64,000 nucleotides of DNA from Paracoccus benzoatiresistens (GTDB lineage Bacteria > Pseudomonadota > Alphaproteobacteria > Rhodobacterales > Rhodobacteraceae): assembly GCF_026913015.1 (NCBI RefSeq), contig NZ_JAPTYD010000013.1:18716-82715 (forward strand), read 5' to 3'. The notes below the pieces were generated by a model. It saw nothing but the letters and a program-made list of their open reading frames with translations, made no database searches and was not told where the DNA came from. Shown here piece after piece: positions 1 to 11,659 of the stretch. Numbering within the stretch: the first letter of the stretch is position 1; each line of letters begins with the position of its first letter. Position numbers and translations under genes: made by a program.

Positions 1-1017
1 GTCGGCCTCGTTGTAGGTCGTCAGCATCGCCGCCGAGTTCTGCGCGTCCTTCAGGCGCCGCGCGATGGTCTGGCGCAGGCGGGTCATCTTGACGCGCTCC
101 TCGCGCGCGGCGTCGGCTGCCGGACGGGGGGCTGCCGGGGCAGGGGCCGCGGGCCTTGCGGCGGGCTGCGCCCTGGCTACGTCTTCCTTCATCACGCGGC
201 CATCGCGGCCCGAACCCGTGACCTGGTCGCGGCTCACGCCCTTTTCGGCCATGGCCTTCTTGGCGGAGGGCGCATCCTCGATGTCAGAGCGCGGCTTCAT
301 CTGCTCGGGTCCCGCACCGGGCGAGCCGACATCGCCCGCAGTCGTGCCGTCCTCGCCGCCCGAGGCCGAACCGACCGGGGCCGCAGCGTTGCCATAAGCG
401 CCCTTGTGGTCAGCCGCGCCGCTGGCGGGTTGGCTGGCCGGGGAACCCGCGCCAGCCGCGCCTTCCGTGATGATCGCAAGGCGCGCCTTGGCATCGACGG
501 TCGCGCCTTCCTCGGCCAGGATCTCGGCCAGGATGCCCGCGGCGGGGGCCGGAACCTCGACCGAGACCTTGTCGGTTTCCAGCTCGCACAGCATCTCGTC
601 GGCGGCCACCGAGTCGCCCGGCTTCTTGAACCAGGTGGCGACCGTCGCCTCGGTCACGCTTTCGCCAAGCGCGGGCACCATCACGTCCACGGTTTTGCCG
701 CTCATGTTCTTCTGTCCTTCCGGGGTCTTCTGGGCCGTTTGCGGTGCGGCCTGCGGTTGTTCTTGGGTTGCATCGCTGCCCGCCTCAGCGATCTGGGCCA
801 GCAGGGCGTCGGGGCCGACGGTTTCACCCTCCAGGGCGACGATCTGGGCCAGGGTGCCCGCCGCGGGGCTTGGCACCTCGACCGTCACCTTGTCGGTTTC
901 CAGCTCGCACAGCATTTCGTCCATCGCGACGGCGTCACCCGGTTTCTTGAACCAGGTGGCGACGGTCGCCTCGGTGACGGATTCGCCCAGTGCGGGCACG
1001 CGGACTTCGGTAGGCAT
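1..1017 (-). CDS. odhB: 2-oxoglutarate dehydrogenase E2, dihydrolipoyl succinyltransferase (3' end cut by window)
   Basis: This is the acyltransferase core subunit of the 2-oxoglutarate dehydrogenase complex (TCA cycle, cytoplasm). About 339 N-terminal codons are present and the catalytic domain lies beyond the left edge. Two lipoyl domains lie in tandem: residues about 1-78 (lipoyl Lys43 in ETDKV) and about 105-185 (Lys150 in ETDKV), joined by a Gln/Pro/Ala-rich linker. A second Ala/Pro linker and an E3-binding domain (about residues 250-285, SGRDGRV motif) follow. The start is the ATG at 1017, 4 bases after the odhA stop, so the genes are co-transcribed. An ATG at codon 105 is preceded by GGAAGGACAG, a Shine-Dalgarno-like run, so internal initiation is possible. 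Single-lipoyl E2 subunits are common in other bacteria. Confidence 0.95.
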   Translation of the reverse strand, partial: MPTEVRVPALGESVTEATVATWFKKPGDAVAMDEMLCELETDKVTVEVPSPAAGTLAQIVALEGETVGPDALLAQIAEAGSDATQEQPQAAPQTAQKTPEGQKNMSGKTVDVMVPALGESVTEATVATWFKKPGDSVAADEMLCELETDKVSVEVPAPAAGILAEILAEEGATVDAKARLAIITEGAAGAGSPASQPASGAADHKGAYGNAAAPVGSASGGEDGTTAGDVGSPGAGPEQMKPRSDIEDAPSAKKAMAEKGVSRDQVTGSGRDGRVMKEDVARAQPAARPAAPAPAAPRPAADAAREERVKMTRLRQTIARRLKDAQNSAAMLTTYNEAD

Positions 1018-1021
1018 CAAC

Positions 1022-3988
1022 TCATCCTTCCAGCGACAGCGCTTCGTTCACCAGGGCTTCCTGCTCGGCCTTGTGGCGCGAGCCAAGACCCGTGGCGACC
1101 GATGCGGCGGCGTTCCGGCCGACATAGCGGGCGCGGTTGTGCTTGGCCCCCAGGCGGTCCAGCGACCATTCCAGATAGGGCTCGACAAAGCTCCAGCCGC
1201 CCTGGTTCTTGGGTTCTTCCTGGCACCAGACGATCTCGGCGTCCTTGAAGCGGCCCAGTTCCTTGACCATCGACTGCGCGGGGAAGGGATAGAACTGTTC
1301 CAGCCGCAGCAGGTAGATGTCGTCGATCCCGGCCTCGTCCCGCGCCTTCAGCAGGTCGTAATAGACCTTGCCCGAGCAGATCACGACGCGGCGGATGCGG
1401 TGATCCGGCACCAGCGTCACGTCGGACGCGCCACGCTGCGCATCGTCCCACAGGACGCGGTGGAAGGTCGATCCGGTCTGGAAATCCTCGGCCCGGCTGG
1501 TGGCCTTGGGATGGCGCAGCAGCGATTTCGGCGTCATCAGCACCAGCGGCTTGCGGAACCGGCGGTGCATCTGGCGGCGCAGGATGTGGAAATAGTTGGC
1601 CGGCGTCGTGCAGTTGGCGACGATCCAGTTGTCCTCGGCGCACATCTGCAGGAAGCGTTCCAGACGCGCGGAGGAGTGCTCCGGCCCCTGGCCTTCGAAG
1701 CCGTGGGGCAGCAGCATCACGAGGCCCGACATGCGCAGCCATTTCTTCTCGCCCGAGGAGATGAACTGGTCGAACATGATCTGCGCGCCGTTGGCGAAAT
1801 CGCCGAACTGCGCTTCCCACATCACCAGGGCGTTCGGTTCGGCCAGCGAATAGCCGTATTCGAAACCCAGAACCGCATATTCCGACAGCATCGAGTCGAT
1901 GACCTCGTAATGCGCCTGGCCTTCCGCGATGTGGTTCAGCGGGTAATAGCGGTCCTCGGTCTTCTGGTCGATGAAGGCCGAATGGCGCTGGCTGAAGGTG
2001 CCGCGCGTGCTGTCCTGGCCGGCCAGCCGCACGCCCTTGCCTTCCAGCAGCAGGGAGCCGAAGGCCAGCGCCTCGCCCGTTGCCCAGTCGAAGCCCTCGC
2101 CGGTCTCGAACATCTGGCGCTTGGCATCCAGCAGGCGGCCCACGGTCTTGTGCAGCGTCAGCCCCTCGGGCACCGTGGTCAGCGCGCGGCCGATCCCGGC
2201 CATGGTGGAGGGCTCGATCCCGGTTTCGCCCGAGACGTATTCGGCCCCCTCGCGATCCAGGCCCGACCACTTGCCGTCCAGCCAGTCGGCCTTGTTCGGC
2301 TTGTAGTTCTTGCCGATCTCGAACTCTTCGCCCAGGTGGTTCTGGAAGGCGGCCTTCATGTCCTCGATCTCGCCCTCGGGGATCAGCCCGTCGGCGACCA
2401 TGCGCTCGGTATAAAGCTGCAGGGTGGTCTTGTGGCCCTTGATCTTGGTGTACATCGCCGGGTTGGTGAACATCGGCTCGTCGCCTTCGTTGTGACCGAA
2501 GCGGCGATAGCAGAAGATGTCGATGACCACGTCCTTGTGGAACTTCTGGCGGAACTCGGTCGCGACCTTGGCGGCGTGGACCACGGCCTCGGGGTCGTCG
2601 CCGTTCACGTGGAAGATCGGCGCCTCGACCATCAGGGCGATGTCGGTCGGATAGGGCGAGGTGCGGCTGAAATGCGGCGCGGTCGTGAAGCCGATCTGGT
2701 TGTTCACGACGATATGGATCGTGCCGCCGGTCTTGTGGCCGCGGATGCCCGACAGCTGCAGGCATTCCGCCACGACGCCCTGGCCCGCGAAGGCCGCGTC
2801 GCCATGCAGCAGGATGGGCAGCACCGTCGTGCGGTCGCGCGTGTCGCCCAGCTGGTCGCTCTTGGCGCGCGCCTTGCCCAGCACCACGGGGTTCACGGCC
2901 TCCAGGTGCGACGGGTTGGCGGTCAGCGACAGGTGGACGGTGTTGCCGTCGAATTCGCGGTCGCTGGAGGCGCCGAGGTGGTATTTCACGTCGCCCGAAC
3001 CGTCCACGTCCTCGGGCTTGAAGCTGCCGCCCTGGAATTCGTGGAAGATCGCCCGGTAGGGTTTAGACAGCACGTTGGCCAGCACCGACAGGCGACCGCG
3101 GTGCGGCATCCCGACGACGATTTCCTTCACGCCAAGCGCTCCGCCGCGCTTGATGATCTGTTCCATGGCCGGGATCAGCGCCTCGCCACCGTCAAGGCCG
3201 AAGCGCTTGGTGCCCATGTATTTCACGTGCAGGAACTTCTCGAAGCCCTCGGCCTCGACCAGCTTGTTCAGGATGGCGCGGCGGCCTTCCTGGGTGAACT
3301 GGATTTCCTTGCCGTAGCCTTCGATCCGCTCCTTCAGCCAGGCGGCCTCCTCGGGGTCCGAGATGTGCATGAACTGGATCGCGAAGGTGCCGCAATAGGT
3401 CCGCTGCATCAGCTCGGTGATCTGGCGGATCGAGGCGATTTCCAGCCCCAGGACGTTGTCGATGAAGATCGGCCGGTCCAGATCGCCCGGCCCGAAGCCA
3501 TAGGTAGCCGGGTTCAGCTCTCCATGGTCGGGCACGTCGCGCAGGCCCAGCGGGTCCAGGTCCGCATGCAGGTGGCCGCGGATCCGATAGGCACGGATCA
3601 GCATCAGCGCGCGGATCGAATCCAGCACCGCCTGGCGCATCTGGTCCTCGGTCAGGCTGACGCCCTTTTCCTCGGCCTTGGCGGCGATCTTCTTCATCGC
3701 GGCCTTGGCTTCGTCCCGGGACGCCATCGGCCATTCGCCGGTCAGCGCCGCCGTGGTTTCATCGGCGGGAACCGGAGGCCAGTCGGCGCGCTTCCAGCTG
3801 GCGCCCTCGGCCTCGCGCGCGGCATCCTCTCCGCTGTCGCCCAGGCTGCGGAAGAAGGCGTCCCAGCCTGCATCGAAGGCCTGCGGGTTCTGCGCCCACT
3901 GGCCATAGAGCTGTTCGATATAGGCGGCGTTGTGCCCTTGCAGGAAGGACGAGTCGTGGAAGTCGGCGTTGTTGGGTTGGTCGGTCAT
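1022..3988 (-). CDS. odhA: 2-oxoglutarate dehydrogenase E1 component
   Basis: Thiamine-diphosphate-dependent decarboxylating subunit of the 2-oxoglutarate dehydrogenase complex, 988 residues, a normal length for the family. The N-terminus carries the short helical segment (FLQGHNAAYIEQLYGQW) typical of OdhA/SucA, and a ThDP/metal motif HGDAAFAGQG...VVNNQ is seen around residues 393-430. It lies in the order sucC-sucD-three lipoprotein genes-odhA-odhB, all minus strand. The gap to the lipoprotein gene upstream is short, so it is probably read from the sucC promoter. This gene is often called sucA. Confidence 0.97.
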   Translation of the reverse strand: MTDQPNNADFHDSSFLQGHNAAYIEQLYGQWAQNPQAFDAGWDAFFRSLGDSGEDAAREAEGASWKRADWPPVPADETTAALTGEWPMASRDEAKAAMKKIAAKAEEKGVSLTEDQMRQAVLDSIRALMLIRAYRIRGHLHADLDPLGLRDVPDHGELNPATYGFGPGDLDRPIFIDNVLGLEIASIRQITELMQRTYCGTFAIQFMHISDPEEAAWLKERIEGYGKEIQFTQEGRRAILNKLVEAEGFEKFLHVKYMGTKRFGLDGGEALIPAMEQIIKRGGALGVKEIVVGMPHRGRLSVLANVLSKPYRAIFHEFQGGSFKPEDVDGSGDVKYHLGASSDREFDGNTVHLSLTANPSHLEAVNPVVLGKARAKSDQLGDTRDRTTVLPILLHGDAAFAGQGVVAECLQLSGIRGHKTGGTIHIVVNNQIGFTTAPHFSRTSPYPTDIALMVEAPIFHVNGDDPEAVVHAAKVATEFRQKFHKDVVIDIFCYRRFGHNEGDEPMFTNPAMYTKIKGHKTTLQLYTERMVADGLIPEGEIEDMKAAFQNHLGEEFEIGKNYKPNKADWLDGKWSGLDREGAEYVSGETGIEPSTMAGIGRALTTVPEGLTLHKTVGRLLDAKRQMFETGEGFDWATGEALAFGSLLLEGKGVRLAGQDSTRGTFSQRHSAFIDQKTEDRYYPLNHIAEGQAHYEVIDSMLSEYAVLGFEYGYSLAEPNALVMWEAQFGDFANGAQIMFDQFISSGEKKWLRMSGLVMLLPHGFEGQGPEHSSARLERFLQMCAEDNWIVANCTTPANYFHILRRQMHRRFRKPLVLMTPKSLLRHPKATSRAEDFQTGSTFHRVLWDDAQRGASDVTLVPDHRIRRVVICSGKVYYDLLKARDEAGIDDIYLLRLEQFYPFPAQSMVKELGRFKDAEIVWCQEEPKNQGGWSFVEPYLEWSLDRLGAKHNRARYVGRNAAASVATGLGSRHKAEQEALVNEALSLEG

Positions 3989-4030
3989 CTTGTCTCGCGT
4001 CCTTGACGCAATGGGGGATGGGGTGCGGCG

Positions 4031-4462
4031 TCAGGCGGCGCTGCAGGTGACGATCATCATCTGGACGCCGGGCATTGCGCTGCCCGCGCCCGGCTTGTTG
4101 GTCCGGCTGTCTTCCAGGCCGCGGCCCGCCTGGCGGCAAAGCTGCGCGGGTGCCGCGTCGATCCTGGCGGCCTCGGTCTGGGCGGGGCGGAACAGAACCG
4201 TGAAGCGGCTGTCGGCGTCACCGGAAACCGAAATCAGCGACGCCTGGTGCAACCCGGTGCGGCTGTCCACCGGCCCGGTCGGGGCGGCGGGCGCCGCCGG
4301 GGCCGCGACGGGCGGGGCAGCGGGCACCGCGGGCGTGACCACGCGCGGCGCGGCAGGCGCGGCAGGCGCCGCAGGGGCCTGCGGCACGGGAACCGTGGCG
4401 GGCTGCACGCAACCGGCCAGGGCGCAGAGGGCAAGAAGGCTCAGCAGGCGCGGCATGTTCAT
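4031..4462 (-). CDS. small Ala/Pro-rich lipoprotein, paralogue 1 of the suc-odh operon
   Basis: Function unknown. The 143-residue product starts with a lipoprotein signal (MNMPRLLSLLALCALAGC, lipobox LAGC), so it should be anchored in a membrane facing the periplasm. An Ala/Pro-rich linker of about 45 residues follows, then a roughly 75-residue C-terminal domain with a conserved Cys pair (QLC ... VTC). The C-terminal domain resembles those of the next two genes: FTVLFRP..AAPAQLC..MIVTC compares with HTVFYRG..AAPATIC..MTVTC. ATG 4462 was chosen because it places the signal at the N-terminus; ATG 4456 and an upstream ATG at 4492 are alternatives. Confidence 0.7.
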   Translation of the reverse strand: MNMPRLLSLLALCALAGCVQPATVPVPQAPAAPAAPAAPRVVTPAVPAAPPVAAPAAPAAPTGPVDSRTGLHQASLISVSGDADSRFTVLFRPAQTEAARIDAAPAQLCRQAGRGLEDSRTNKPGAGSAMPGVQMMIVTCSAA

Positions 4463-4499
4463 GATTTGAGTTGCTGGAGTTCTGGATGTCATGACCGCC

Positions 4500-4895
4500 T
4501 CAGGCACAGATGATGTCGATAATGGCCGCGCCGGGATCGGCGCTCGGATCGAGGCGCGGCACAGGCTCGATCCGCGCGACCCGGCGCCGTTCCAGTCCGC
4601 ACAGCGCACGGGCCGCGGCCTGATCGGCCCCGGCAGGCGCGCGGGAAGGGTGATAGATCACCCGCCAGCCGAAATCCCGCCGCGCCACGGTGCGCACCGA
4701 ATCGGGCGGCAGGGTGCTGGCCTCGTGCAGGTTCGTCCGGGCCGGAATGCCGCCCGGCAGGATGTCGTTGGTCGGCGCGCGCCCGCAGGCGCTCAGGGCC
4801 ATCAGGGCCGTCAGCGACAGGGGCGCGATGCAACGGCGGGCGCGGGCGGAAACCCGGTCCGTCGGAAAGGCTGCGGCGCGCTGCGGCTGGTTCAC
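4500..4895 (-). CDS. small lipoprotein, paralogue 2 of the suc-odh operon
   Basis: Function unknown, 131 residues. The GTG at 4895 was chosen because AGGGGG sits 5 bases upstream; an ATG at 4943 in frame would add 16 residues without a good ribosome site. The protein has a basic stretch (SARARRC), a hydrophobic core and a lipobox-like LSAC, giving a predicted mature N-terminal Cys near residue 37. This signal is longer than usual. The C-terminal domain (WRVIYHP..AARALC..IIDIICA) aligns loosely with those of its two neighbours, including the paired Cys residues. It sits in the suc-odh transcription unit. Confidence 0.6.
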   Translation of the reverse strand: MNQPQRAAAFPTDRVSARARRCIAPLSLTALMALSACGRAPTNDILPGGIPARTNLHEASTLPPDSVRTVARRDFGWRVIYHPSRAPAGADQAAARALCGLERRRVARIEPVPRLDPSADPGAAIIDIICA

Positions 4896-4958
4896 GTCAT
4901 CCCCCTGGCCTTGCCAGTGCCCCCATAGGTAGGCCGGGGACACTGCATTTCAAATGCG

Positions 4959-5306
4959 TCACGAGCAGGTGACGGTCATCCGCTGCACGCCCGTGCTGAA
5001 CTGCGGCCCGGTCGTATCGACCGGATCGGCGGTGAACACGGTCGAGGCGGTGTTGGCGCAGATCGTCGCCGGTGCGGCGGCCACCTGCTCGGCAGTCACC
5101 GCGTCGCCGCGATAGAAAACCGTATGCTGGTTGCGGGTCCGCGACACGGCCACGACCGCCTCGGCGGGCAGGCCCGTGGCCATTGCCAGGGCCTCGGTCG
5201 AGGCGGAATCGACCGTCACGGCGGTTTCTACCCGGGTGACCGGTTCGGGCGCGCAGGCCCCCAGCACAACAGTCGAGGCGATGATGGTAGCGGGAAGCAT
5301 CTTCAT
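4959..5306 (-). CDS. small lipoprotein, paralogue 3 of the suc-odh operon
   Basis: Function unknown, 115 residues. The N-terminus MKMLPATIIASTVVLGAC is a clear lipoprotein signal with lipobox LGAC; ATG 5306 has AGGAG 8 bases upstream. The mature part has a Thr/Val-rich linker, then LPAEAVVAVSRTRNQHTVFYRGD and a Cys pair (ATIC and MTVTC at the C-terminus). It lies 74 bases downstream of sucD on the same strand and is the first of three related genes before odhA. The fold may carry one disulfide in the periplasm, which is an inference from the paired Cys. Confidence 0.72.
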   Translation of the reverse strand: MKMLPATIIASTVVLGACAPEPVTRVETAVTVDSASTEALAMATGLPAEAVVAVSRTRNQHTVFYRGDAVTAEQVAAAPATICANTASTVFTADPVDTTGPQFSTGVQRMTVTCS

Positions 5307-5380
5307 CTTCAGTCTCCTGTGGTTGACCAGTGCAGTTGATCGTGCCGGGGGAACGCCCGCTTGGCGTCAGGGGTTCAGTT

Positions 5381-6265
5381 TCAGCCCTTTATGGCCTTCA
5401 GGACCGCCTCGCCCAGACCCGCGGGGCTGTCGGCCACGACGATCCCGGCGCGCTTCATCGCCTCGATCTTCGATTCCGCGTCACCCTTGCCGCCCGACAC
5501 GATGGCGCCGGCATGGCCCATGCGACGGCCCGGAGGCGCCGTGCGGCCCGCGATGAAGCCGGCGGTCGGCTTCCAGTTGCCCTTGGCCTTCTGCGCGGCC
5601 AGGAACTCGGCCGCTTCTTCCTCGGCGGAACCGCCGATCTCGCCGATCATGATGATCGACTCGGTCTCGGGATCGTCCAGGAACATCTGCAGCACGTCGA
5701 TATGCTCCATCCCCTTGATGGGGTCGCCACCGATGCCCACCGCGCTGGACTGGCCCAGGCCCACGTCCGAGGTCTGCTTCACGGCCTCATAGGTCAGGGT
5801 GCCCGAACGCGACACGACGCCGACGCTGCCGCGGCGGAAGATGGAACCCGGCATGATGCCGATCTTGCATTCGTCCGGCGTCATGATGCCGGGGCAGTTC
5901 GGCCCGATCAGGCGCGATTGCGAGCCCTGCAAGGCCCGCTTGACGCGCATCATGTCCAGCACGGGGATGCCTTCGGTGATGCAGACGATCAGCGGGATCT
6001 GCGCGTCGATGGCTTCCAGGATCGAATCCGCCGCGAAGGGGGGCGGCACATAGATCGCGGTCGCGTTGGCGCCCGTCTTAGCCACGGCCTCGTGGACCGA
6101 GTTGAAGACCGGCAAGCCCAAGTGTTCGCTGCCGCCCTTGCCGGGCGTCACGCCGCCGACCATCTGCGTGCCGTAGGCGATCGCCTGTTCGGTGTGGAAG
6201 GTGCCCTGGGATCCGGTGATCCCCTGGCAGATGACTTTGGTATCTTTGTTAACGAGAACGGCCAT
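5381..6265 (-). CDS. sucD: succinyl-CoA synthetase (ADP-forming) alpha subunit
   Basis: Forms the nucleotide-dependent succinyl-CoA synthetase with SucC (TCA substrate-level phosphorylation). It has 294 residues, full length. The N-terminal CoA-binding Rossmann fold is visible ([14 protein letters not shown]...[15 protein letters not shown]), as is the ligase domain with the phospho-histidine loop [12 protein letters not shown] (His near residue 248). The start follows the sucC stop by 6 bases, so the two are translated from one message. Confidence 0.98.
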   Translation of the reverse strand: MAVLVNKDTKVICQGITGSQGTFHTEQAIAYGTQMVGGVTPGKGGSEHLGLPVFNSVHEAVAKTGANATAIYVPPPFAADSILEAIDAQIPLIVCITEGIPVLDMMRVKRALQGSQSRLIGPNCPGIMTPDECKIGIMPGSIFRRGSVGVVSRSGTLTYEAVKQTSDVGLGQSSAVGIGGDPIKGMEHIDVLQMFLDDPETESIIMIGEIGGSAEEEAAEFLAAQKAKGNWKPTAGFIAGRTAPPGRRMGHAGAIVSGGKGDAESKIEAMKRAGIVVADSPAGLGEAVLKAIKG

Positions 6266-6271
6266 CTTCTA

Positions 6272-7465
<1,194 letters not shown>

Positions 7466-7577
7466 CTCGACCCCCTCGTTCGGTTCGACAGATTTGGCGG
7501 CCTCTTGCCACAACTGGGGGGCGTTCGAAAAAGGGTTTGATCGGCGGATGCTGTTAAAATCGCAGGAAGGGGCGAAA

Positions 7578-7608
7578 TGTGATCACGGCCTGAAATCCCG
7601 TGATCACA
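7578..7608. promoter_or_regulatory. paired GTGATCAC operator upstream of sucC
   Basis: A perfect 11-bp inverted repeat (TGTGATCACGG and CCGTGATCACA) is separated by 9 bases. Each arm contains the 8-bp palindrome GTGATCAC, with centres 20 bp apart, or two helical turns. The same paired arrangement occurs upstream of sdhC at 12719-12751. The site lies between sucC and the upstream lipoprotein gene, where a regulator of TCA genes would bind. The regulator is not identified here; AkgR of R. sphaeroides, described as a TCA-cycle activator, is a candidate only. Confidence 0.6.
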
Positions 7609-7620
7609 AACCTGATCTGC

Positions 7621-7956
7621 TTAGTCTGCCACGCGGTTGCAATCCAGGCTCTGGCCGGTGGCTGGCGACCGCCAGGTGAGCTGATTGTCGTTCTGCCACT
7701 GCACCTCGATTACTGAACCATCTTCCAGTGTCATGGTCGTCATCCGGTTCTGGGTCGAGAAGCCGCGGATCCTGACCGGCTGCGCGGTACTGGATGGCTG
7801 ATAGAACGCGGGGGTGAATGTCACGGCCGTGGTGCCGCAATCCCAGTTGCCCATGAAGGGCAGCTGATCGGTGGGCCGGGGGGATGTGGGCGGTGCCTGG
7901 CAGCCGGTCAGCAGCAGCACGGGCAAAAGGCCAACAGGCAGGAAGGTCCGGTTCAT
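7621..7956 (-). CDS. small lipoprotein of unknown function between mdh and sucC
   Basis: 111 residues with an N-terminal lipoprotein signal (MNRTFLPVGLLPVLLLTGC, lipobox LTGC). The mature part has two further Cys (WDCGTTAV and SLDCNRV at the C-terminus) around a beta-rich core (VTFTPAFYQPSS, TTMTLEDGSVIEVQWQNDNQLTW). That shape recalls MliC-type lysozyme-inhibitor lipoproteins, but I see no diagnostic motif. ATG 7956 has GGAGG upstream. It is not obviously related to the three lipoproteins downstream of sucD. Confidence 0.75.
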   Translation of the reverse strand: MNRTFLPVGLLPVLLLTGCQAPPTSPRPTDQLPFMGNWDCGTTAVTFTPAFYQPSSTAQPVRIRGFSTQNRMTTMTLEDGSVIEVQWQNDNQLTWRSPATGQSLDCNRVAD

Positions 7957-8025
7957 GGTCGCCTCCGGTTACGGGAACAGGGCGATCATAGGACGGAAGC
8001 CGAAAAACACATAACATCATGTGCA

Positions 8026-8049
8026 AAGGCGCGCCCGTGGGCGCGCCTT
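8026..8049 (-). terminator. hairpin at the 3' end of mdh
   Basis: Stem of 10 bp (AAGGCGCGCC with GGCGCGCCTT) closed by a 4-base loop, 19 bases after the mdh stop. Read on the minus strand it ends in CCTTTGC, so the U tract is short. It probably separates mdh from the downstream lipoprotein and suc genes. Confidence 0.6.
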
Positions 8050-8068
8050 CGACAATTTGGCGTGACGA

Positions 8069-9936
<1,868 letters not shown>

Positions 9937-10017
9937 CGCCGCAATGCAGCAAGATTGCGCTTGCCAATTCTGGCACCGCAGGGCAGCGTCGCGCAACAAT
10001 ATTGCGAGGAGGTTCTG

Positions 10018-10860
10018 ATGGCGCGGCCCTATCGTTCGGTTCTTTACATCCCTGCCGCCAATGCCCGGGCGATGGAGAAGGCCCAGGGGCTGCCCGTCGA
10101 TGCGATCATCTTCGACCTGGAGGATGCGGTCGCCCCGGCGGAAAAGCCCGCCGCACGGGATGCCCTGACTGCGGCGCTGGCGAACGACTATGGCGACCGG
10201 GCGCGAATCGTGCGGATCAACGGGCTGGCGACCGAATGGGGGCAGGAGGACGCAGGCTTCTGCGCGACCCTCCGGGCGGATGCCGTGCTGATCCCCAAGG
10301 TGGACAGCGCAGCCGACCTGGACCGCGTGGCCGCTCTGGTTCCCGATCTGCCCTTGTGGGCGATGATGGAAACGCCGCTGGGAATGCTCAACGCGGCGCA
10401 GATCGCCGCCCATCCCCGGCTGGAGGGGATGGTGATGGGCACCAACGACCTTGCGAAGGAATTGAACAGCCGCTTCCGCCCGGACCGCCTGCCGATGCAG
10501 GCCGGGCTTGGCCTGTGCCTGCTGGCCGCCAAGGCCCATGGCAAGGTGATCGTGGACGGCGTCTTCAACGCCTTCAAGGACGAGGACGGCCTGCGCGCCG
10601 AATGCGAACAGGGCCGCGACATGGGTTTTGACGGCAAGACGCTGATCCACCCCGCCCAGCTTGCCATCGCCAACCAGGCCTTCGCGCCGACGGATGCCGA
10701 GATCGACCTGGCCCGCCGCCAGATCGACGCCTTCCAGGCGGCAGCGGCCGAGGGCAAGGGCGTCGCCGTTGTCGATGGCAAGATCGTCGAGAACCTGCAT
10801 GTCGAGACCGCCCGCAAGACGCTCGACCGGGCCAAGGCGATTGCGGCCATGGCCGGTTGA
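10018..10860 (+). CDS. mcl2: (3S)-malyl-CoA thioesterase, HpcH/CitE family
   Basis: 280 residues of the CitE/HpcH fold, with RSVLYIPAANARAMEKA at the N-terminus, the metal-site Glu in IIFDLEDAV, and the substrate loop GTNDLAKEL. In R. sphaeroides the gene between mdh and mch encodes (3S)-malyl-CoA thioesterase (Mcl2), which releases malate in the ethylmalonyl-CoA pathway. The same gene order here supports that name over the lyase Mcl1, but sequence alone cannot separate the two activities. Start ATG 10018 has GAGGAGG upstream. Confidence 0.8.
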   Translation: MARPYRSVLYIPAANARAMEKAQGLPVDAIIFDLEDAVAPAEKPAARDALTAALANDYGDRARIVRINGLATEWGQEDAGFCATLRADAVLIPKVDSAADLDRVAALVPDLPLWAMMETPLGMLNAAQIAAHPRLEGMVMGTNDLAKELNSRFRPDRLPMQAGLGLCLLAAKAHGKVIVDGVFNAFKDEDGLRAECEQGRDMGFDGKTLIHPAQLAIANQAFAPTDAEIDLARRQIDAFQAAAAEGKGVAVVDGKIVENLHVETARKTLDRAKAIAAMAG

Positions 10861-10902
10861 GGGCAGGGTGGCCCGCGTGAGCATCCAGCGAAAGGAAGCC
10901 AG

Positions 10903-11451
10903 ATGGTTCTGCTGATTTCGGGCGTCGCCCTGTGGTGGGCGGCGCATCTGTTCAAGCGCGTGGCCCCCGAACGCCGCGCCGCCTTGGGCGAGAAGGGCAA
11001 GGGGCTGGTCGCGATCCTGCTGATCCTGTCGGTCTTCCTGATGGCCCGTGGCTATGGACAGGCCGACGGCCCGGTCTGGTGGGGCCGCTCGCCCGCGACG
11101 ACGGGCATCAACAACCTGCTGATGCTGCTGGCCTTCTATCTCTACGCCGCCGACGGCATGGGGACGCGCGTCACCGCGTGGATCCATCACCCGCAACTGA
11201 CGGGCTTCTCGCTCTGGGCCTTTGCGCATCTGCTGACGAATGGCGACCTGCCGTCCTTTGTCCTGTTCGGCGGGCTTCTGGTCTGGGCGCAGGTGGAAAT
11301 CGTCCTGCTGAACCGCGCGGGCGCCTGGAAGCAGCGGACCGGCCCGTTCCCCGTCCGCAAGGAAATCATGGCGGCCGTGGGCGCGGTCGTCGTCATGCTG
11401 GTCGTGGGCCTGATCCACGGCTGGGTCGGACCCTGGCCATTCGGAGGCTGA
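10903..11451 (+). CDS. NnrU-family integral membrane protein
   Basis: 182 residues with five to six hydrophobic segments. Family features include WWAAHLFKR near the N-terminus, a His in WIHHPQLTGFSLWAFAHLL, and GLIHGWVG at the C-terminus. NnrU proteins were named from nitrite/nitric oxide reduction clusters in Rhodobacter, but their function is not settled and the family also includes the zeta-carotene isomerase-like NnrU domain. It sits between mcl2 and mch with short gaps. The ribosome site is AAAGGA before ATG 10903. Confidence 0.85.
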   Translation: MVLLISGVALWWAAHLFKRVAPERRAALGEKGKGLVAILLILSVFLMARGYGQADGPVWWGRSPATTGINNLLMLLAFYLYAADGMGTRVTAWIHHPQLTGFSLWAFAHLLTNGDLPSFVLFGGLLVWAQVEIVLLNRAGAWKQRTGPFPVRKEIMAAVGAVVVMLVVGLIHGWVGPWPFGG

Positions 11452-11452
11452 C

Positions 11453-11659
11453 TTGACCACCCTTTACCGCTGCATCACCGAGGACGACACCTCGCGCTTC
11501 TGCCACCGCGTCAGCGAGGCGCTGTCCCTGGGCTGGTCCCTGCATGGCAGCCCGACGATGGCCTGGGATCCCGTCAAGGCCGTGATGCGCATGGGCCAGG
11601 CGATCACCAAGGAGGTCGAGGCCGAATACCACCCCGACATGAAGCTGGGGCAGCAATGA
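11453..11659 (+). CDS. DUF1737 small protein
   Basis: 68 residues. The sequence TTLYRCITEDDTSRFCHRVSEALSLGW with PTMAWDPVKAVMRMGQAI matches the DUF1737 family, which has no known function. It starts with TTG at 11453, chosen because GGAGG lies 5 bases upstream and no in-frame ATG precedes the conserved core. The TTG start lies 1 base after the NnrU stop and the 3' end overlaps mch by ATGA, so it is translationally coupled on both sides. Confidence 0.8.
   Translation: MTTLYRCITEDDTSRFCHRVSEALSLGWSLHGSPTMAWDPVKAVMRMGQAITKEVEAEYHPDMKLGQQ

Noticed and set aside
404..4006. Plus-strand open frame of 1200 codons opposite odhA
   Set aside because: It is antisense to odhA, has no conserved motif or ribosome site, and such long antisense frames are expected at very high GC3. 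The same applies to plus-strand frames at 5330-6979 and 28023-31373.
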